Assembly: GCA_002423545.1 (NCBI GenBank)
Contig: DIWP01000001.1
Span: 205,561-269,560, forward strand
DNA length: 64,000 nucleotides
Origin: Thermoleophilia bacterium UBA6103
GTDB taxonomy: Bacteria > Actinomycetota > Thermoleophilia > UBA2241
Direction: 5' to 3'
The number at the start of each line of letters is the position of its first letter. The stretch's first letter is position 1. Below, in pieces: positions 17,540 through 25,450 of this stretch. Position numbers and translations under genes: made by a program. Under the pieces are notes generated by a model that worked only from the letters and a program-made list of their open reading frames with translations, was not told the origin of the DNA and made no database searches.

Positions 17540-17757
17540 ATCCGGTGAATCCCGTGAGCGAGGAGCGCCCATTGCTGACCCCTGCCACCGCCGTCTCGTA
17601 CATCAGGACCGAGTACCACTACAGCGTCTCGGCCGAGACCGTCCGTCGATGGGTGCGGACCGGCAGACTGCGCGCGACGCGCAGCGCCAGCGGTGGGATC
17701 CTGATCGAACCTTCAGCGATCGACGCTATTCACCAGCCGGTTCCGCCGGCGGCGTAG
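17530..17757 (+). CDS. HTH DNA-binding protein under SOS control
   Basis: 75 residues from ATG 17530 (the frame opens earlier but no good ribosome site exists there). LTPATAVSYIRTEYHYSVSAETVRRWVRTGRLRAT is a MerR/excisionase-type winged helix with the recognition helix SAETVRRWVRTG. Its 3' end overlaps the convergent HTH gene by 32 bp. Under the LexA box it may serve as antirepressor, activator or excisionase. The precise role is unknown. Confidence 0.65.
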   Translation: MFVYPVNPVSEERPLLTPATAVSYIRTEYHYSVSAETVRRWVRTGRLRATRSASGGILIEPSAIDAIHQPVPPAA

Positions 17758-17980
17758 CGGACAGAGGGGGCGACTCGTGCGCGGGCTCGGTGTCGGCGCC
17801 GAACATCTCGTCGATCGACTCACGGGAGAATATCCACCAGCCACCAGGGCCGCCGGGTTGAGCGCCGCGGAGTTTTCCCTTCTTCACGTAGCGGATCAGC
17901 GTCGGGTTCGTCAGCCGAAGACCGTAGGTGTCTTCGATGTAGTCGAGGGCATTCCCAACCCGCATCATGTGCTCGCCCAC
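17726..17980 (-). CDS. HTH protein, candidate prophage repressor or excisionase-like regulator
   Basis: 84 residues from a GTG start (ATG 12 nt later possible). The N-terminal half DYIEDTYGLRLTNPTLIRYVKKGKLRGA is an excisionase/MerR-type HTH; the C-terminal half is Pro/Glu rich and likely disordered. It is transcribed away from the early operon, with a shared 127-bp operator region between, the classic layout of a lysis/lysogeny switch. It is short for a full repressor because no oligomer domain is obvious. Repressor is inference. Confidence 0.55.
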   Translation of the reverse strand: MGEHMMRVGNALDYIEDTYGLRLTNPTLIRYVKKGKLRGAQPGGPGGWWIFSRESIDEMFGADTEPAHESPPLSATPPAEPAGE

Positions 17981-18107
17981 AGAATGTTCCCTTTGTCCGG
18001 TTTTATGCAGTATAGGCGTCTCTCGAAGTCTCGACCACTAATCGACGGTTCGACTGAGAATCACTAATACTTGACGGAATCACTGAAAGTCACTTAAACT
18101 CGACACC
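17981..18107. promoter_or_regulatory. Divergent switch region with repeated CACTNA operators
   Basis: Rightward promoter: TTGACG at 18071-18076, 17 nt, TTAAAC at 18094-18099, giving a start just before the early operon. Leftward -10 TATACT reads on the minus strand at 18009-18014, with no good -35. The short core CACT(A/G/T)A occurs at 18036, 18062, 18081 and 18091, two of them over the rightward promoter. TAATC/TAATA-GACGG copies lie at 18039 and 18065. This is the expected site for the HTH protein encoded leftward. Confidence 0.6.
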
Positions 18108-18179
18108 GTGAGACCCAATGCGACGAAAGGAGGCTGCCGTTCGCAGATCAGGCAACGCATCCAGCGTGAAAGGGGAGAA

Positions 18180-18434
18180 GTGAACCAAGAAGAAGGGCGC
18201 CGTCCCGGCCAAGGTCCAGCGCCCAACACTCAGCCCAAAGCCGAGCCACTGAATCGTAGCACGCGGCCCTTCTGCCGTCTGGCTCGGGTGTTCGTGTCCA
18301 TCGCCATGCTGGCTGTCGCTGCTGGCTTCGCGGGCGATCTGACCCGCGATGGGCATACGGGGATGGCGCTGATCGTCATCCTGGCGGCAGCCGCGATCAT
18401 CGCGGTGGTGCTTCCCACGGGCGGTCGGTCATGA
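18180..18434 (+). CDS. Small two-helix membrane protein (early operon)
   Basis: 84 residues from GTG 18180, chosen because AGGGGAG lies 5 nt upstream; a GTG at 18108 gives a longer version. Two hydrophobic helices (about 39-56 and 64-80) follow a basic, polar N-terminus. It leads the early operon and overlaps the next gene by 4 nt. Small membrane proteins in this slot sometimes serve in superinfection exclusion, but nothing in the sequence proves it. Confidence 0.5.
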   Translation: MNQEEGRRPGQGPAPNTQPKAEPLNRSTRPFCRLARVFVSIAMLAVAAGFAGDLTRDGHTGMALIVILAAAAIIAVVLPTGGRS

Positions 18435-18724
18435 GCGCCGCCCTCGACAGACAGCGCGGCTGGGAGCAGGTGACGATCACCGACCTCGACGGTGAGCCGC
18501 TCGAGGCACGCATCGTCACCGAACCCGATGAGACCTTTGCTCGCGTCTACCTCGACGGCGCGCTCTACATCGGCTCCATCGGCCACAACGCCTTCGGTTG
18601 GGACTACCGCACCGCCGGCCAGAGCTACTGGTATTCGGTGGGCGGCGACCGGCAGGAGGCGCTCGAAGTCCTCTGGCGCGAGTACAGCCAGGCACATGGC
18701 CTGACGCCGGCGGTGGCCTCATGA
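18431..18724 (+). CDS. Hypothetical early phage protein
   Basis: 97 residues, beta-rich N-terminal part (WEQVTITDLDGEPLEARI, FARVYLDGALYIGSIG) with several Trp and Tyr. No family recognised. Overlaps both neighbours by 4 nt, so translation is coupled through the operon. Confidence 0.5.
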   Translation: MSAALDRQRGWEQVTITDLDGEPLEARIVTEPDETFARVYLDGALYIGSIGHNAFGWDYRTAGQSYWYSVGGDRQEALEVLWREYSQAHGLTPAVAS

Positions 18725-18969
18725 GCACCGGACCCCACATCCACACCACCTACCGCTACGTCGAGCCGGTCAACTACGGCGTCGCGATGGACGAGCGCTG
18801 GGACGGCTCGGTCGACGAGGCCCAGCATCGGGCCGAGCAGGTCATGGCCGACGATGCCAACGTCTACGAGGTCGTGGTCAGCGTCTCCTACATCGACCGC
18901 GCCCGTGAGAACCGCATGGCTGAGCGCGATCGCGCTCTCGGCCTGATCCCTGCGGACGGTGCCCCATGA
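18721..18969 (+). CDS. Hypothetical early phage protein
   Basis: 82 residues from ATG 18721, which overlaps the upstream stop by 4 nt. Charged, with a Glu/Asp/Arg helix and the segment VYEVVVSVSYIDRARENRMAE. No family recognised. Coupled to the next gene by the same ATGA overlap. Confidence 0.5.
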   Translation: MSTGPHIHTTYRYVEPVNYGVAMDERWDGSVDEAQHRAEQVMADDANVYEVVVSVSYIDRARENRMAERDRALGLIPADGAP

Positions 18970-19412
18970 GCGGCCCACGCTGCGATCGCTGCAAGGCGAC
19001 AGGAGAGCTGCTCTACCTCCGCGACGGCCGCCTGCTCTGCCGGCGCTGCCGCCTGGCCGAGGTCCAGCCACAGCCACAGTCACAGGTGGCCTCGATCATC
19101 AGCTGCTGGCCGTGCGACTCCTGCGATGCAGCAGCGACCGAGATCGAGACCGGCGCCGGCTACTGCAAGGCCTCACCAACGGGCGATGCGGAGTGCGAGG
19201 CCTACCGTGTGGTGGCCGAGATCGAGGAGATCGCCGGCCAGGTGGCCGTGCTGATCGCCGGTGTCGGTGATGAGCAGCTGCGCCGCGAGATCGCCGAGGG
19301 TACCGCCGATGGCTTCGCCAACGCGCTCTATGAGCAGGGCGCCGGGGCGCGGCTGGCCGACGCTGCCTTCTACGCATCCTGCAACGTGCACCGAATCAAG
19401 GCAGCAGCATGA
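18966..19412 (+). CDS. Zinc-ribbon protein of the early operon
   Basis: 148 residues. CDRC near the N-terminus with CRRC about 20 residues later forms a likely zinc ribbon; a second Cys group (CWPCDSC and C in GYC) follows near residue 50. The C-terminal 90 residues are helical, Ala/Glu rich. It sits directly before the exonuclease and overlaps it by ATGA, so a role beside recombination is possible. Function unknown. Confidence 0.55.
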   Translation: MSGPRCDRCKATGELLYLRDGRLLCRRCRLAEVQPQPQSQVASIISCWPCDSCDAAATEIETGAGYCKASPTGDAECEAYRVVAEIEEIAGQVAVLIAGVGDEQLRREIAEGTADGFANALYEQGAGARLADAAFYASCNVHRIKAAA

Positions 19413-20068
19413 CCGCCGCCTGCGAGAGCCACGCCTTGGAGTTCGACCCGGCACGCCACGCCTACCTTCTCGACGGCCGGCCGGTACCGGGCGTCTCGAC
19501 GATCACCGGCATGCTCGATGCCCCAGGGCTCGATGCCTGGCGGGCGCGAGTCGGCTGGGCCGAGGCTCAGCGGATCGCTACTGCGGCAGCCGAGATGGGG
19601 ACCGCGATCCACGCCGCCGCGGCGGCGATCGTGCGCGGCATCCCGCTGCTGCCGCTGCAGATCGGCGAGCGCTTCGCACCGGCAGTCGAGATGCTCGGCA
19701 ACTGGCTCGCCGACAACCTCAGCGAGGCGCTCTTCGTCGAAGAGCCGATGGGCTCAGCCCGGCTGCGCTTCGCCGGCCGGCCCGACCTGCTGGCCACCCT
19801 GCGGCACCGCAAGCGGCCGGTGATCATCGACTACAAGAGCGGCAACGGGGTCTACCTGGGCTCCGTGCTGCAGCAGTCCGGCTATCGCATCCTGGCCCGC
19901 GAATGGGCCGGCATCACCTGCGATCGCCTGATCATCCACATGCCGCCGCCGCCCGCCGGCGAGGCGCAACGACTCAGCGAGATCCCACTGCGGCGCCACA
20001 CCGCCGATGAGAGCGCCTTCCATGCCCTCATCGTGCTCTGGCGCCGCTCAGAAGAGGAGACGTACTGA
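19409..20068 (+). CDS. PD-(D/E)XK exonuclease (Cas4/RecB-like)
   Basis: 219 residues with the RecB-family nuclease signature: GTAIHAAAAAIV near residue 65, FAGRPDLLATL with the catalytic Asp, then VIIDYKSG with the Asp-x-Lys pair near residue 140, and a QSGYRILA helix (QxxxY motif) afterwards. It would chew dsDNA ends to leave single strands for the annealase two genes downstream. Overlaps neighbours by 1-4 nt. Name rests on motifs I can see. Confidence 0.8.
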   Translation: MTAACESHALEFDPARHAYLLDGRPVPGVSTITGMLDAPGLDAWRARVGWAEAQRIATAAAEMGTAIHAAAAAIVRGIPLLPLQIGERFAPAVEMLGNWLADNLSEALFVEEPMGSARLRFAGRPDLLATLRHRKRPVIIDYKSGNGVYLGSVLQQSGYRILAREWAGITCDRLIIHMPPPPAGEAQRLSEIPLRRHTADESAFHALIVLWRRSEEETY

Positions 20069-20739
20069 TGGCAGCCACAGCATCCGCACTCGAGCTTGCG
20101 CCGCGCCAGGACGAAGAGGTCCTGGCCGTCGAGACCCAGGCGCGCACCATCGCCGATGAGGCCCACGACCTGCAGATCGTCGATGAGCAGGCCAACGCCA
20201 CGGCGCTCGAGATGCTCAGCACGGTGCGCAGCACGGTGAAGCGCATCGAGGCGCTCAAGAAGCGCTGGCTGGAGCCGCTCAACAAGCAGGTCAAGCTCAT
20301 CCGCGCCGACTTCGACGCCATCGCCGCGCCGGCCAAGGAGGCCGACGCGATCCTCTCGCGCAAGACGAGCGCCTACCGCGCCAAGGTCGCCGAGGCGGCC
20401 CGCAAGGAGCAGGCGCGACTGAACGCCCTGGCCGCCAAGCGCCAGGAGCGGGCGGCGGTGCGCGCCGAGGAGCGCGGCGAGGACCCGCCGCCGATCATCC
20501 CCCTGGTGCCCAAGGTCGAGACGCCGGCAAAGACGGTGGCCACCGGCAGCGGCGCCAAGGTGACCTACCGCAAGCAGACGCACTTCGAGATTCTCGATGC
20601 GGCAGCCGTGCCGCGCGAGTACCTCTCGGTCGACGAGAAGAAGGTCGGCGCCGCCGTGCGGGCCGGCATCGCCACCCCCGAGAACCCGATCCCCGGGATC
20701 CGCATCTGGATCACCGAGGAGCCTGTCGTCAGGAGCTGA
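20068..20739 (+). CDS. Coiled-coil phage protein between exonuclease and annealase
   Basis: 223 residues, dominated by helices and a long Lys/Arg/Ala/Glu coiled coil (about residues 60-150), ending with a short beta region (KVTYRKQTHFEILDAAAVPREYL). Proteins of this design commonly sit between the exonuclease and RecT genes of phages. Role probably structural or accessory in recombination; unknown in detail. Confidence 0.6.
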   Translation: MAATASALELAPRQDEEVLAVETQARTIADEAHDLQIVDEQANATALEMLSTVRSTVKRIEALKKRWLEPLNKQVKLIRADFDAIAAPAKEADAILSRKTSAYRAKVAEAARKEQARLNALAAKRQERAAVRAEERGEDPPPIIPLVPKVETPAKTVATGSGAKVTYRKQTHFEILDAAAVPREYLSVDEKKVGAAVRAGIATPENPIPGIRIWITEEPVVRS

Positions 20740-20741
20740 AG

Positions 20742-22004
20742 ATGGGAACCGCAGTCGAGAAGAGCAGCGCGCCGGCCAGGGTGCCGGCGCTCTATGAGAA
20801 GTTCGGCCGCCGCTACGGCGTCGAGCCGGCCAAGGTCGGCGCCATCCTCAAGGCGACCGCCTTCAAGACCAAGGACGGCCCGCCGAGCAACGAGCAGATG
20901 GCGGCCCTGCTGATCGTCGCCGATCAGTACGGCCTCAACCCGTTCACGAAGGAGATCTTCGCCTTCCCCGACAAGGCCAACGGCATCGTGCCGGTGGTCG
21001 GCATCGACGGCTGGGTGCGGATCGCCAACGACCACGACCAGTTCGACGGTGAGGAGATCGAGCCCGCCCCGCGCGATGAGTGGGAGCAGATCGACTCAGA
21101 CGCCAAGCTGGCGCCGCCGTACATCACGGTGCGCATCCACCGCAAGGACCGCAGCTACCCGACCGAGCACACCGAGTACCTCGATGAGTGCTACCGGCCG
21201 CCGTTTGAGGGCAGCGGCCGCAATGGCCCCTACAAGATCAAGGGCCACTGGCAGACCCACACCAAGCGGGCGCTGACCCACAAGGCGCGCATCCAGGCGC
21301 GCCGCATCGCCTTCGGCTTCTCCGGCATCTACGACGAGGACGAGGCGCAGCGCATCGTCGAGGGACAAGGCTTCGACGTCGAGGGCGAGGCGGTCGAGAT
21401 CGAGGAGATCGGCGCCGCCGGCTGGAAGCAGCTCGTCGCGATCGCCGAGGGCTACGGCTACGAGGACGCCGAGCGCGTCCTTGCCGCCAACGCCGAGGCG
21501 CTCGGCTTCGCCGGGCCCGGCGAGCAGATGCCGCGCGAGATCGCCGAGAAGCTGCGCGCCGCCATGGATGAGTCCTGCGGTGGCGGCGATGAGGACCCCG
21601 ACGATGACCCCGGCGGCGCTGAGGCCGTCGAGGGCGAGATCGCAGACGAAGGCGCCGACGACGATTTCTCCGCGGCGCCGGAGCCCAGCAGCGAGGCCGA
21701 GCTGGCCGAGACCTTCGGCGAGCAGCCCGACTTCGCCGATCGCGAGCCGCAGAAGGCGGCGCCCAGGAAGCGCAGCGACTCGCCCAAGGTCACAGCGCCG
21801 CAGCTGACCATGCTGGGCGCGCTCTGCGGCCAGCTCGAGAAGCTCGGCAAGCCGGAGGAGGTCTGGCGTTCCGACCTGCTCGAGCAGACCGGCTGTGAGA
21901 GCCGCACGCAGCTCTCCAAGGCGCAGGCCAGCCACATGATCGACCGCTTCACCAAGGCGGTCGAGGGGCTGCGCAAGAAGCGCATGAACGAGGAGGCGGC
22001 CTGA
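20742..22004 (+). CDS. RecT/Bet single-strand annealing protein
   Basis: 420 residues. ILKATAFKTKDGPPSNEQM and LLIVADQYGLNPFTKEIF followed by GIVPVVGIDGWVRIANDH match the phage Bet/RecT family; the core spans about residues 30-220. The C-terminal region has acidic linkers and a helical extension to residue 420. It would anneal complementary single strands made by the exonuclease. Longer than typical Bet (about 260-330), with an acidic tail. Confidence 0.85.
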   Translation: MGTAVEKSSAPARVPALYEKFGRRYGVEPAKVGAILKATAFKTKDGPPSNEQMAALLIVADQYGLNPFTKEIFAFPDKANGIVPVVGIDGWVRIANDHDQFDGEEIEPAPRDEWEQIDSDAKLAPPYITVRIHRKDRSYPTEHTEYLDECYRPPFEGSGRNGPYKIKGHWQTHTKRALTHKARIQARRIAFGFSGIYDEDEAQRIVEGQGFDVEGEAVEIEEIGAAGWKQLVAIAEGYGYEDAERVLAANAEALGFAGPGEQMPREIAEKLRAAMDESCGGGDEDPDDDPGGAEAVEGEIADEGADDDFSAAPEPSSEAELAETFGEQPDFADREPQKAAPRKRSDSPKVTAPQLTMLGALCGQLEKLGKPEEVWRSDLLEQTGCESRTQLSKAQASHMIDRFTKAVEGLRKKRMNEEAA

Positions 22005-22348
22005 TGAGAGCGCCTGATTCCCTCTCGCCGCTCGATCGCTGCGCTGAGCAGCTCGAGACGACGCTCAAGGACCCCGTGCCGATGCGCGACGTGGCGCGTG
22101 TGATGGGCGTCTCGGTGACCACCGCCTACGCCATGGCGCACCGCTTCCTGGCCGCCAAGGCGCACGGCGACATCGCCGGCATGCGCGACGCGGTGCCCTG
22201 CATCCGCGCCGGCGAGGGACGGATCATCGTCCCGCGGGCGGTGTTCATCGCCTTCTACGTCGGCGCCGGGCTCTCACGCGAGCTGCTCACGGCGCTCTAC
22301 GGCCAGCAGGTCGCCGAGCAGGCCTGCTCGAGCGAGGAAGCGGCATGA
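22004..22348 (+). CDS. HTH-containing phage protein
   Basis: 114 residues with VPMRDVARVMGVSVTTAYAMAHRFL as a clear helix-turn-helix near residues 25-48, then a small domain with IRAGEGRIIVPRAVF typical for excisionase/MerR-type proteins. It overlaps the RecT stop by 1 nt. Likely an early regulator. Two tiny overlapping frames follow before the next gene. Confidence 0.6.
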   Translation: MRAPDSLSPLDRCAEQLETTLKDPVPMRDVARVMGVSVTTAYAMAHRFLAAKAHGDIAGMRDAVPCIRAGEGRIIVPRAVFIAFYVGAGLSRELLTALYGQQVAEQACSSEEAA

Positions 22349-22480
22349 TCGCGCCCACCGAGCGGGCGCGCAAGAAGGGGGCGGTGGCGGCATGACCGCC
22401 GCCGCCCCTGTCCATGGAAGTGCCGGCGCGCTGCGTCAACAGCCGCCGGCGTGGCAACCACCGACAGGACCGGTGATCAC

Positions 22481-22705
22481 ATGTCGAAGTCTAGCAGCCC
22501 GAAGTCCGGGCACGACCAGGAACCGGTGGCCATGAGCGCCGTGTACGTGTGCTTCCTCGCCTTGCAGGCGAAGGTGCGTCACGAGCTGACCGGCGAGCAG
22601 ATCGAGGCCACGCTCGCCCAGGGCGAAGCTGAGGCGCTGCTGCGTGAGCTGCGCAAGCAGGTCGAGGAGACGGAGGGGGCAGGCGGTGGCCAGCCCACAG
22701 CCTGA
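22481..22705 (+). CDS. Hypothetical small phage protein
   Basis: 74 residues from ATG 22481; helical, with EQIEATLAQGEAEALLRELRKQVEE. Its end overlaps the replication gene by 20 nt, in another frame. Between 22348 and 22481 there are two tiny possible frames (22345-22395 and 22392-22535) joined by ATGA overlaps; they may be expressed but show no recognisable features. Confidence 0.45.
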   Translation: MSKSSSPKSGHDQEPVAMSAVYVCFLALQAKVRHELTGEQIEATLAQGEAEALLRELRKQVEETEGAGGGQPTA

Positions 22706-23549
22706 GCCGTTCGTACAGTTCTCGAAGGAACTCTTCGACGCGATCCTGCGATCGCCGCTGGAGGGCATCCACCTACAGATCGTGCTCTGCGTGATCCGGC
22801 GCACGTACGGCGACTTCGGCAAGACGAGCGCGCCGATATCCCTTTCCCTGCTGCGTCGGATGATCGGCAGAGAGAAGAGCCACAGCGGGTGGGTCGTGAC
22901 GTGCCTCGATGAGCTGATCAAGGAGGGCGTCATCCGTGTCATCAAGGATGCCGACTTCCGCAATCCGCGTGTCCTGGCGCTCAACAAGAACTACGAGAAG
23001 TGGGGCCGCTTCTCCGTCGGACCTCTACCCGTGGACGGACCTCTACCCGTGGACGGACCTGTACCCGTGGACAGTAAGGGACAGTACCCGCCCACAGACC
23101 ACAACAGTACCCGTGGACAGACCTCTACAGTACCTGTGGACAGACCCATAGAAGACAAGAGAGACATAGAGAGACAAGAGAAACATATATGTGGTCCCGA
23201 TGAGCGATTCGACAAACTCTGGTCGCTGCTGCCCAAGCGGCACGGCGACAAGAAGACCACGAGGAGTCGCTTCGCCAAGCTCTCCAAGCGACAGCAGGAA
23301 CACTGCCTGACCGCGGCCCGCAACCTGCGCGCCTACCTCGATGCCGGCGGCTCGATCGACTACATCCCGCTGGCTGAGAACTTCGTCGGCGGCGCCAAGG
23401 CGCGCTACACGATGTGGGTCGAGGGCACGCCGGCGCTCTACCGGCGCAACGGCTCCCATCGCGATCTCTCCACCGAGGACCTCTTCGCCATGGCCGAGAT
23501 GGCTGAAGCCGAGGACGTCCCCGACTCCGACTGTGAGGTGATGCCATGA
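22686..23549 (+). CDS. Phage replication initiator (lambda O-like), carries the origin
   Basis: 287 residues from GTG 22686. Residues about 1-110 are a winged-helix replication-protein O domain (FVQFSKELFDAIL, IHLQIVLCVIRRTYG, ISLSLLRRMIG). Residues about 111-165 are a low-complexity stretch coded by iterons, and the C-terminal 110 residues are a helical domain that would meet the helicase loader. As in lambda, the protein would bind the repeats inside its own gene to start replication. It overlaps the helicase-loader gene by 4 nt. Confidence 0.8.
   Translation: MASPQPEPFVQFSKELFDAILRSPLEGIHLQIVLCVIRRTYGDFGKTSAPISLSLLRRMIGREKSHSGWVVTCLDELIKEGVIRVIKDADFRNPRVLALNKNYEKWGRFSVGPLPVDGPLPVDGPVPVDSKGQYPPTDHNSTRGQTSTVPVDRPIEDKRDIERQEKHICGPDERFDKLWSLLPKRHGDKKTTRSRFAKLSKRQQEHCLTAARNLRAYLDAGGSIDYIPLAENFVGGAKARYTMWVEGTPALYRRNGSHRDLSTEDLFAMAEMAEAEDVPDSDCEVMP
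23019..23195 (+). other. Predicted lambda-like replication origin: iterons plus A+T-rich region
   Basis: Three direct 18-bp repeats of GGACCTCTACCCGTGGAC lie head to tail at 23019-23036, 23037-23054 and 23055-23072 (the third has CTG for CTC). Related but diverged copies with CAGTACCCG or CAGTACCTG plus GTGGACAG follow at about 23079-23100, 23104-23120 and 23128-23142. Then comes a purine-rich, A+T-rich stretch at about 23145-23195, unlike the GC-rich surroundings, suited for unwinding. The arrangement inside an O gene matches lambda ori. Confidence 0.8.
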
Positions 23550-24127
23550 CCAGGGCCCAGGTCCTGAAGCTCATCGGCCTGATCAAGGCCGCCTGGCCGC
23601 GGGACGAGATGAGCCCCGAGACAGCCCGAGCCTACGCCGAGGACCTCATCGACCTCGAGCACGAGGCGGCGCTGGCCGCCTTCCTGGCGATTCGCCGCAG
23701 CAGCAAGTGGCGGCCGCATCAGTCCGAGATCCGCGAGGTCGTCGCCGAGCGCTCACTGACGATCCCCTCGCCGGCCGATGCCTGGCACGAGGTGCAGGAG
23801 GCGGTCCGTAACTACGACGACTACGACGAGGCGCGCAAGTGGCCGGACTACTCGCACGACCTCATCCGCCAGACCGTGCGCGACCTCGGCGGCCTGCGAG
23901 CGCTCTACTACTCGCAGATGCCGGGCGCCGATCGAGCCCACTTCCTGGCGCTCTACCGCGAGCTGCGCGGCGAGATCGTCGGGCAGGCGACCACGGCGCA
24001 GCTGCCGGCGCCGGCGCCAGTGCGCGGCCTGCCGGCTGCGGAGGACGACACCTTGGCGCACCTGCGCGCCAGCACTGCAAAGAGCCTGCGCGCTGAGACC
24101 GCGCAGAGTGACTCGGAGGCATCATGA
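23546..24127 (+). CDS. Phage helicase loader/inhibitor (G39P-like)
   Basis: 193 residues. The N-terminal domain (QVLKLIGLIKAAWPRDEMSPETARAYAEDL, AFLAIRRSSKWRPHQSEIREVV) is the usual G39P/loader helical bundle. The C-terminus is long, with an alanine-rich tail. It follows O directly with overlap, giving an O/P-type pair that would load the host DnaB helicase at the origin. Family assignment is from pattern. Confidence 0.7.
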   Translation: MTRAQVLKLIGLIKAAWPRDEMSPETARAYAEDLIDLEHEAALAAFLAIRRSSKWRPHQSEIREVVAERSLTIPSPADAWHEVQEAVRNYDDYDEARKWPDYSHDLIRQTVRDLGGLRALYYSQMPGADRAHFLALYRELRGEIVGQATTAQLPAPAPVRGLPAAEDDTLAHLRASTAKSLRAETAQSDSEAS

Positions 24128-24762
24128 CCACCCAGATCGAGATGTTCCCCGCCCGGGAGGCCGACCGCGCCCAGGTCGTGCTCAACTACCTGCTCGGCCA
24201 GCGCGACAAGGCCGAGAAGGCAGTCGCCAACGCCGAGGAGAAGCTCTCAGACGTCTGCTCCCTGATCGACAAGCAGGAGCGCGTCCTGGCGCTGCTGCGC
24301 GACCACAGCGTCTCGCAGGTCACCGACGAGGTCGAGGTCGTCGAGGACGCCGAGGTCACCGAGGAGGAGCCGGAGCGCATCGGCATCGATGGCGTGGCCG
24401 TGGCCGACGACGGCACCGAGTACGAGACGGCGACCGGCGAGGTCGTCGATCCCGAGGCGATCGTCTATGTGCAGCGGCCAAACGGCGGACGCGCCTTCCC
24501 GACCGATGTCGGCGAGCAGACGCGCTTCGGTGAGCTGGTCGCGGACTACCTGACCGAGGAAGGCCTCGATGCCGAGGTCACCGACTTCCAGATCATCGGG
24601 CCCGAGGGCATGGAGCGCTCGCTGCGCGATGCGATCCCGCGCGGCATGTGGGGCCAGACCTTCCGCGTGGTGCGCAAGGGGCGCGAGGCAGAGGAGGAGC
24701 CTTGGGAGTACGGGAATCCCGAGCCGCAGGAGGAGCCGGCGACTGAGGAGACGGCGGCGTGA
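24124..24762 (+). CDS. Hypothetical coiled-coil phage protein
   Basis: 212 residues: N-terminal coiled coil (YLLGQRDKAEKAVANAEEKL, near residues 20-55), an acidic middle (DEVEVVEDAEVTEEEPERIG), and a folded C-terminal part. No family recognised. ATGA overlap upstream and GTGA overlap downstream place it in the early operon. Confidence 0.5.
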   Translation: MTTQIEMFPAREADRAQVVLNYLLGQRDKAEKAVANAEEKLSDVCSLIDKQERVLALLRDHSVSQVTDEVEVVEDAEVTEEEPERIGIDGVAVADDGTEYETATGEVVDPEAIVYVQRPNGGRAFPTDVGEQTRFGELVADYLTEEGLDAEVTDFQIIGPEGMERSLRDAIPRGMWGQTFRVVRKGREAEEEPWEYGNPEPQEEPATEETAA

Positions 24763-24950
24763 GTGACAAACCCAGCCTGAAGCAGCTCCTCGCATGCATT
24801 GAGCGCGAGCACTGTTGGGGGCCGCCGGGGTCGGGGTGTCCGTACCACCGTTCTTGCCCCGGGATAGTGGCCATCGAGACTGGGATCGCCGAGGTTCTCC
24901 GGAGAGAGCTCGATCGGGCGACGCGACGACGCCGGGGGTCCGCGGCGTGA
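24759..24950 (+). CDS. Small Cys/His-containing phage protein
   Basis: 63 residues from GTG 24759. CIEREHCWGPPGSGCPYHRSC carries four Cys and two His in a spacing that could bind zinc. GTGA overlaps join it to its neighbours on both sides. Function unknown. Confidence 0.5.
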   Translation: MSDKPSLKQLLACIEREHCWGPPGSGCPYHRSCPGIVAIETGIAEVLRRELDRATRRRRGSAA

Positions 24951-25450
24951 GCGCCGCTCCCAGCATCCTCGCCCTCGACCTCTCGCTGACCGCCAGCGGC
25001 TACTGCCGCGACGGTGAGTGCGGCCGGATCACGACGCAGCTGCGCGGCTGGGAGCGCATCGCCCACATCATGCGCATCGTGCGCGACCTGGCCGCCGGCG
25101 TCGAGATCGCGGTCCTCGAGGGCTACTCGTTCGGCAGCCAGGGCCGCGCCGTCTTTCAGATCGGCGAGCTGGGCGGCGTGGTGCGCTTCTGGCTGTGGGG
25201 GCACCGGATCCCGACCGTCGAGGTCGCGCCCTCAGCGCTCAAGAAGTTCGCCACCGGCAAGGGCAACAGCCCGAAGGACGCCATGATCGCGGCCGCCATC
25301 CGACGCTTCGGCTTCGGCGGCCACGACAACAACGAGGCTGACGCCTTCCTGCTGTGGTGCCTGGCCCGCGAGGGTTACGGCGAGCCGGTCGCCACAGTGC
25401 CGGCCGCCCAGGCGCAGGTCGCACGATCGATCGCGTGGCCGACACGGTGA
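24947..25450 (+). CDS. RuvC-like Holliday junction resolvase
   Basis: 167 residues from GTG 24947 (GTGA overlap). The RNase H-fold catalytic pattern of RuvC is visible: ILALDLSLTASGYC (first Asp), VAVLEGYSFGSQ-like VLEGYSFG (Glu), and NNEADAFLLW (C-terminal Asp). Also PSALKKFATGKGN, typical of phage RuvC-like enzymes. It would cut Holliday junctions or branched replication products of phage DNA. Confidence 0.75.
   Translation: MSAAPSILALDLSLTASGYCRDGECGRITTQLRGWERIAHIMRIVRDLAAGVEIAVLEGYSFGSQGRAVFQIGELGGVVRFWLWGHRIPTVEVAPSALKKFATGKGNSPKDAMIAAAIRRFGFGGHDNNEADAFLLWCLAREGYGEPVATVPAAQAQVARSIAWPTR

Noticed and set aside
22345..22535. Two tiny frames with ATGA overlaps (17 and 48 codons)
   Set aside because: Too short and without protein-like features; mentioned only within the next gene.
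23019..23142. CRISPR array
   Set aside because: Repeats are head to tail without unique spacers and stay in frame; they are iterons.
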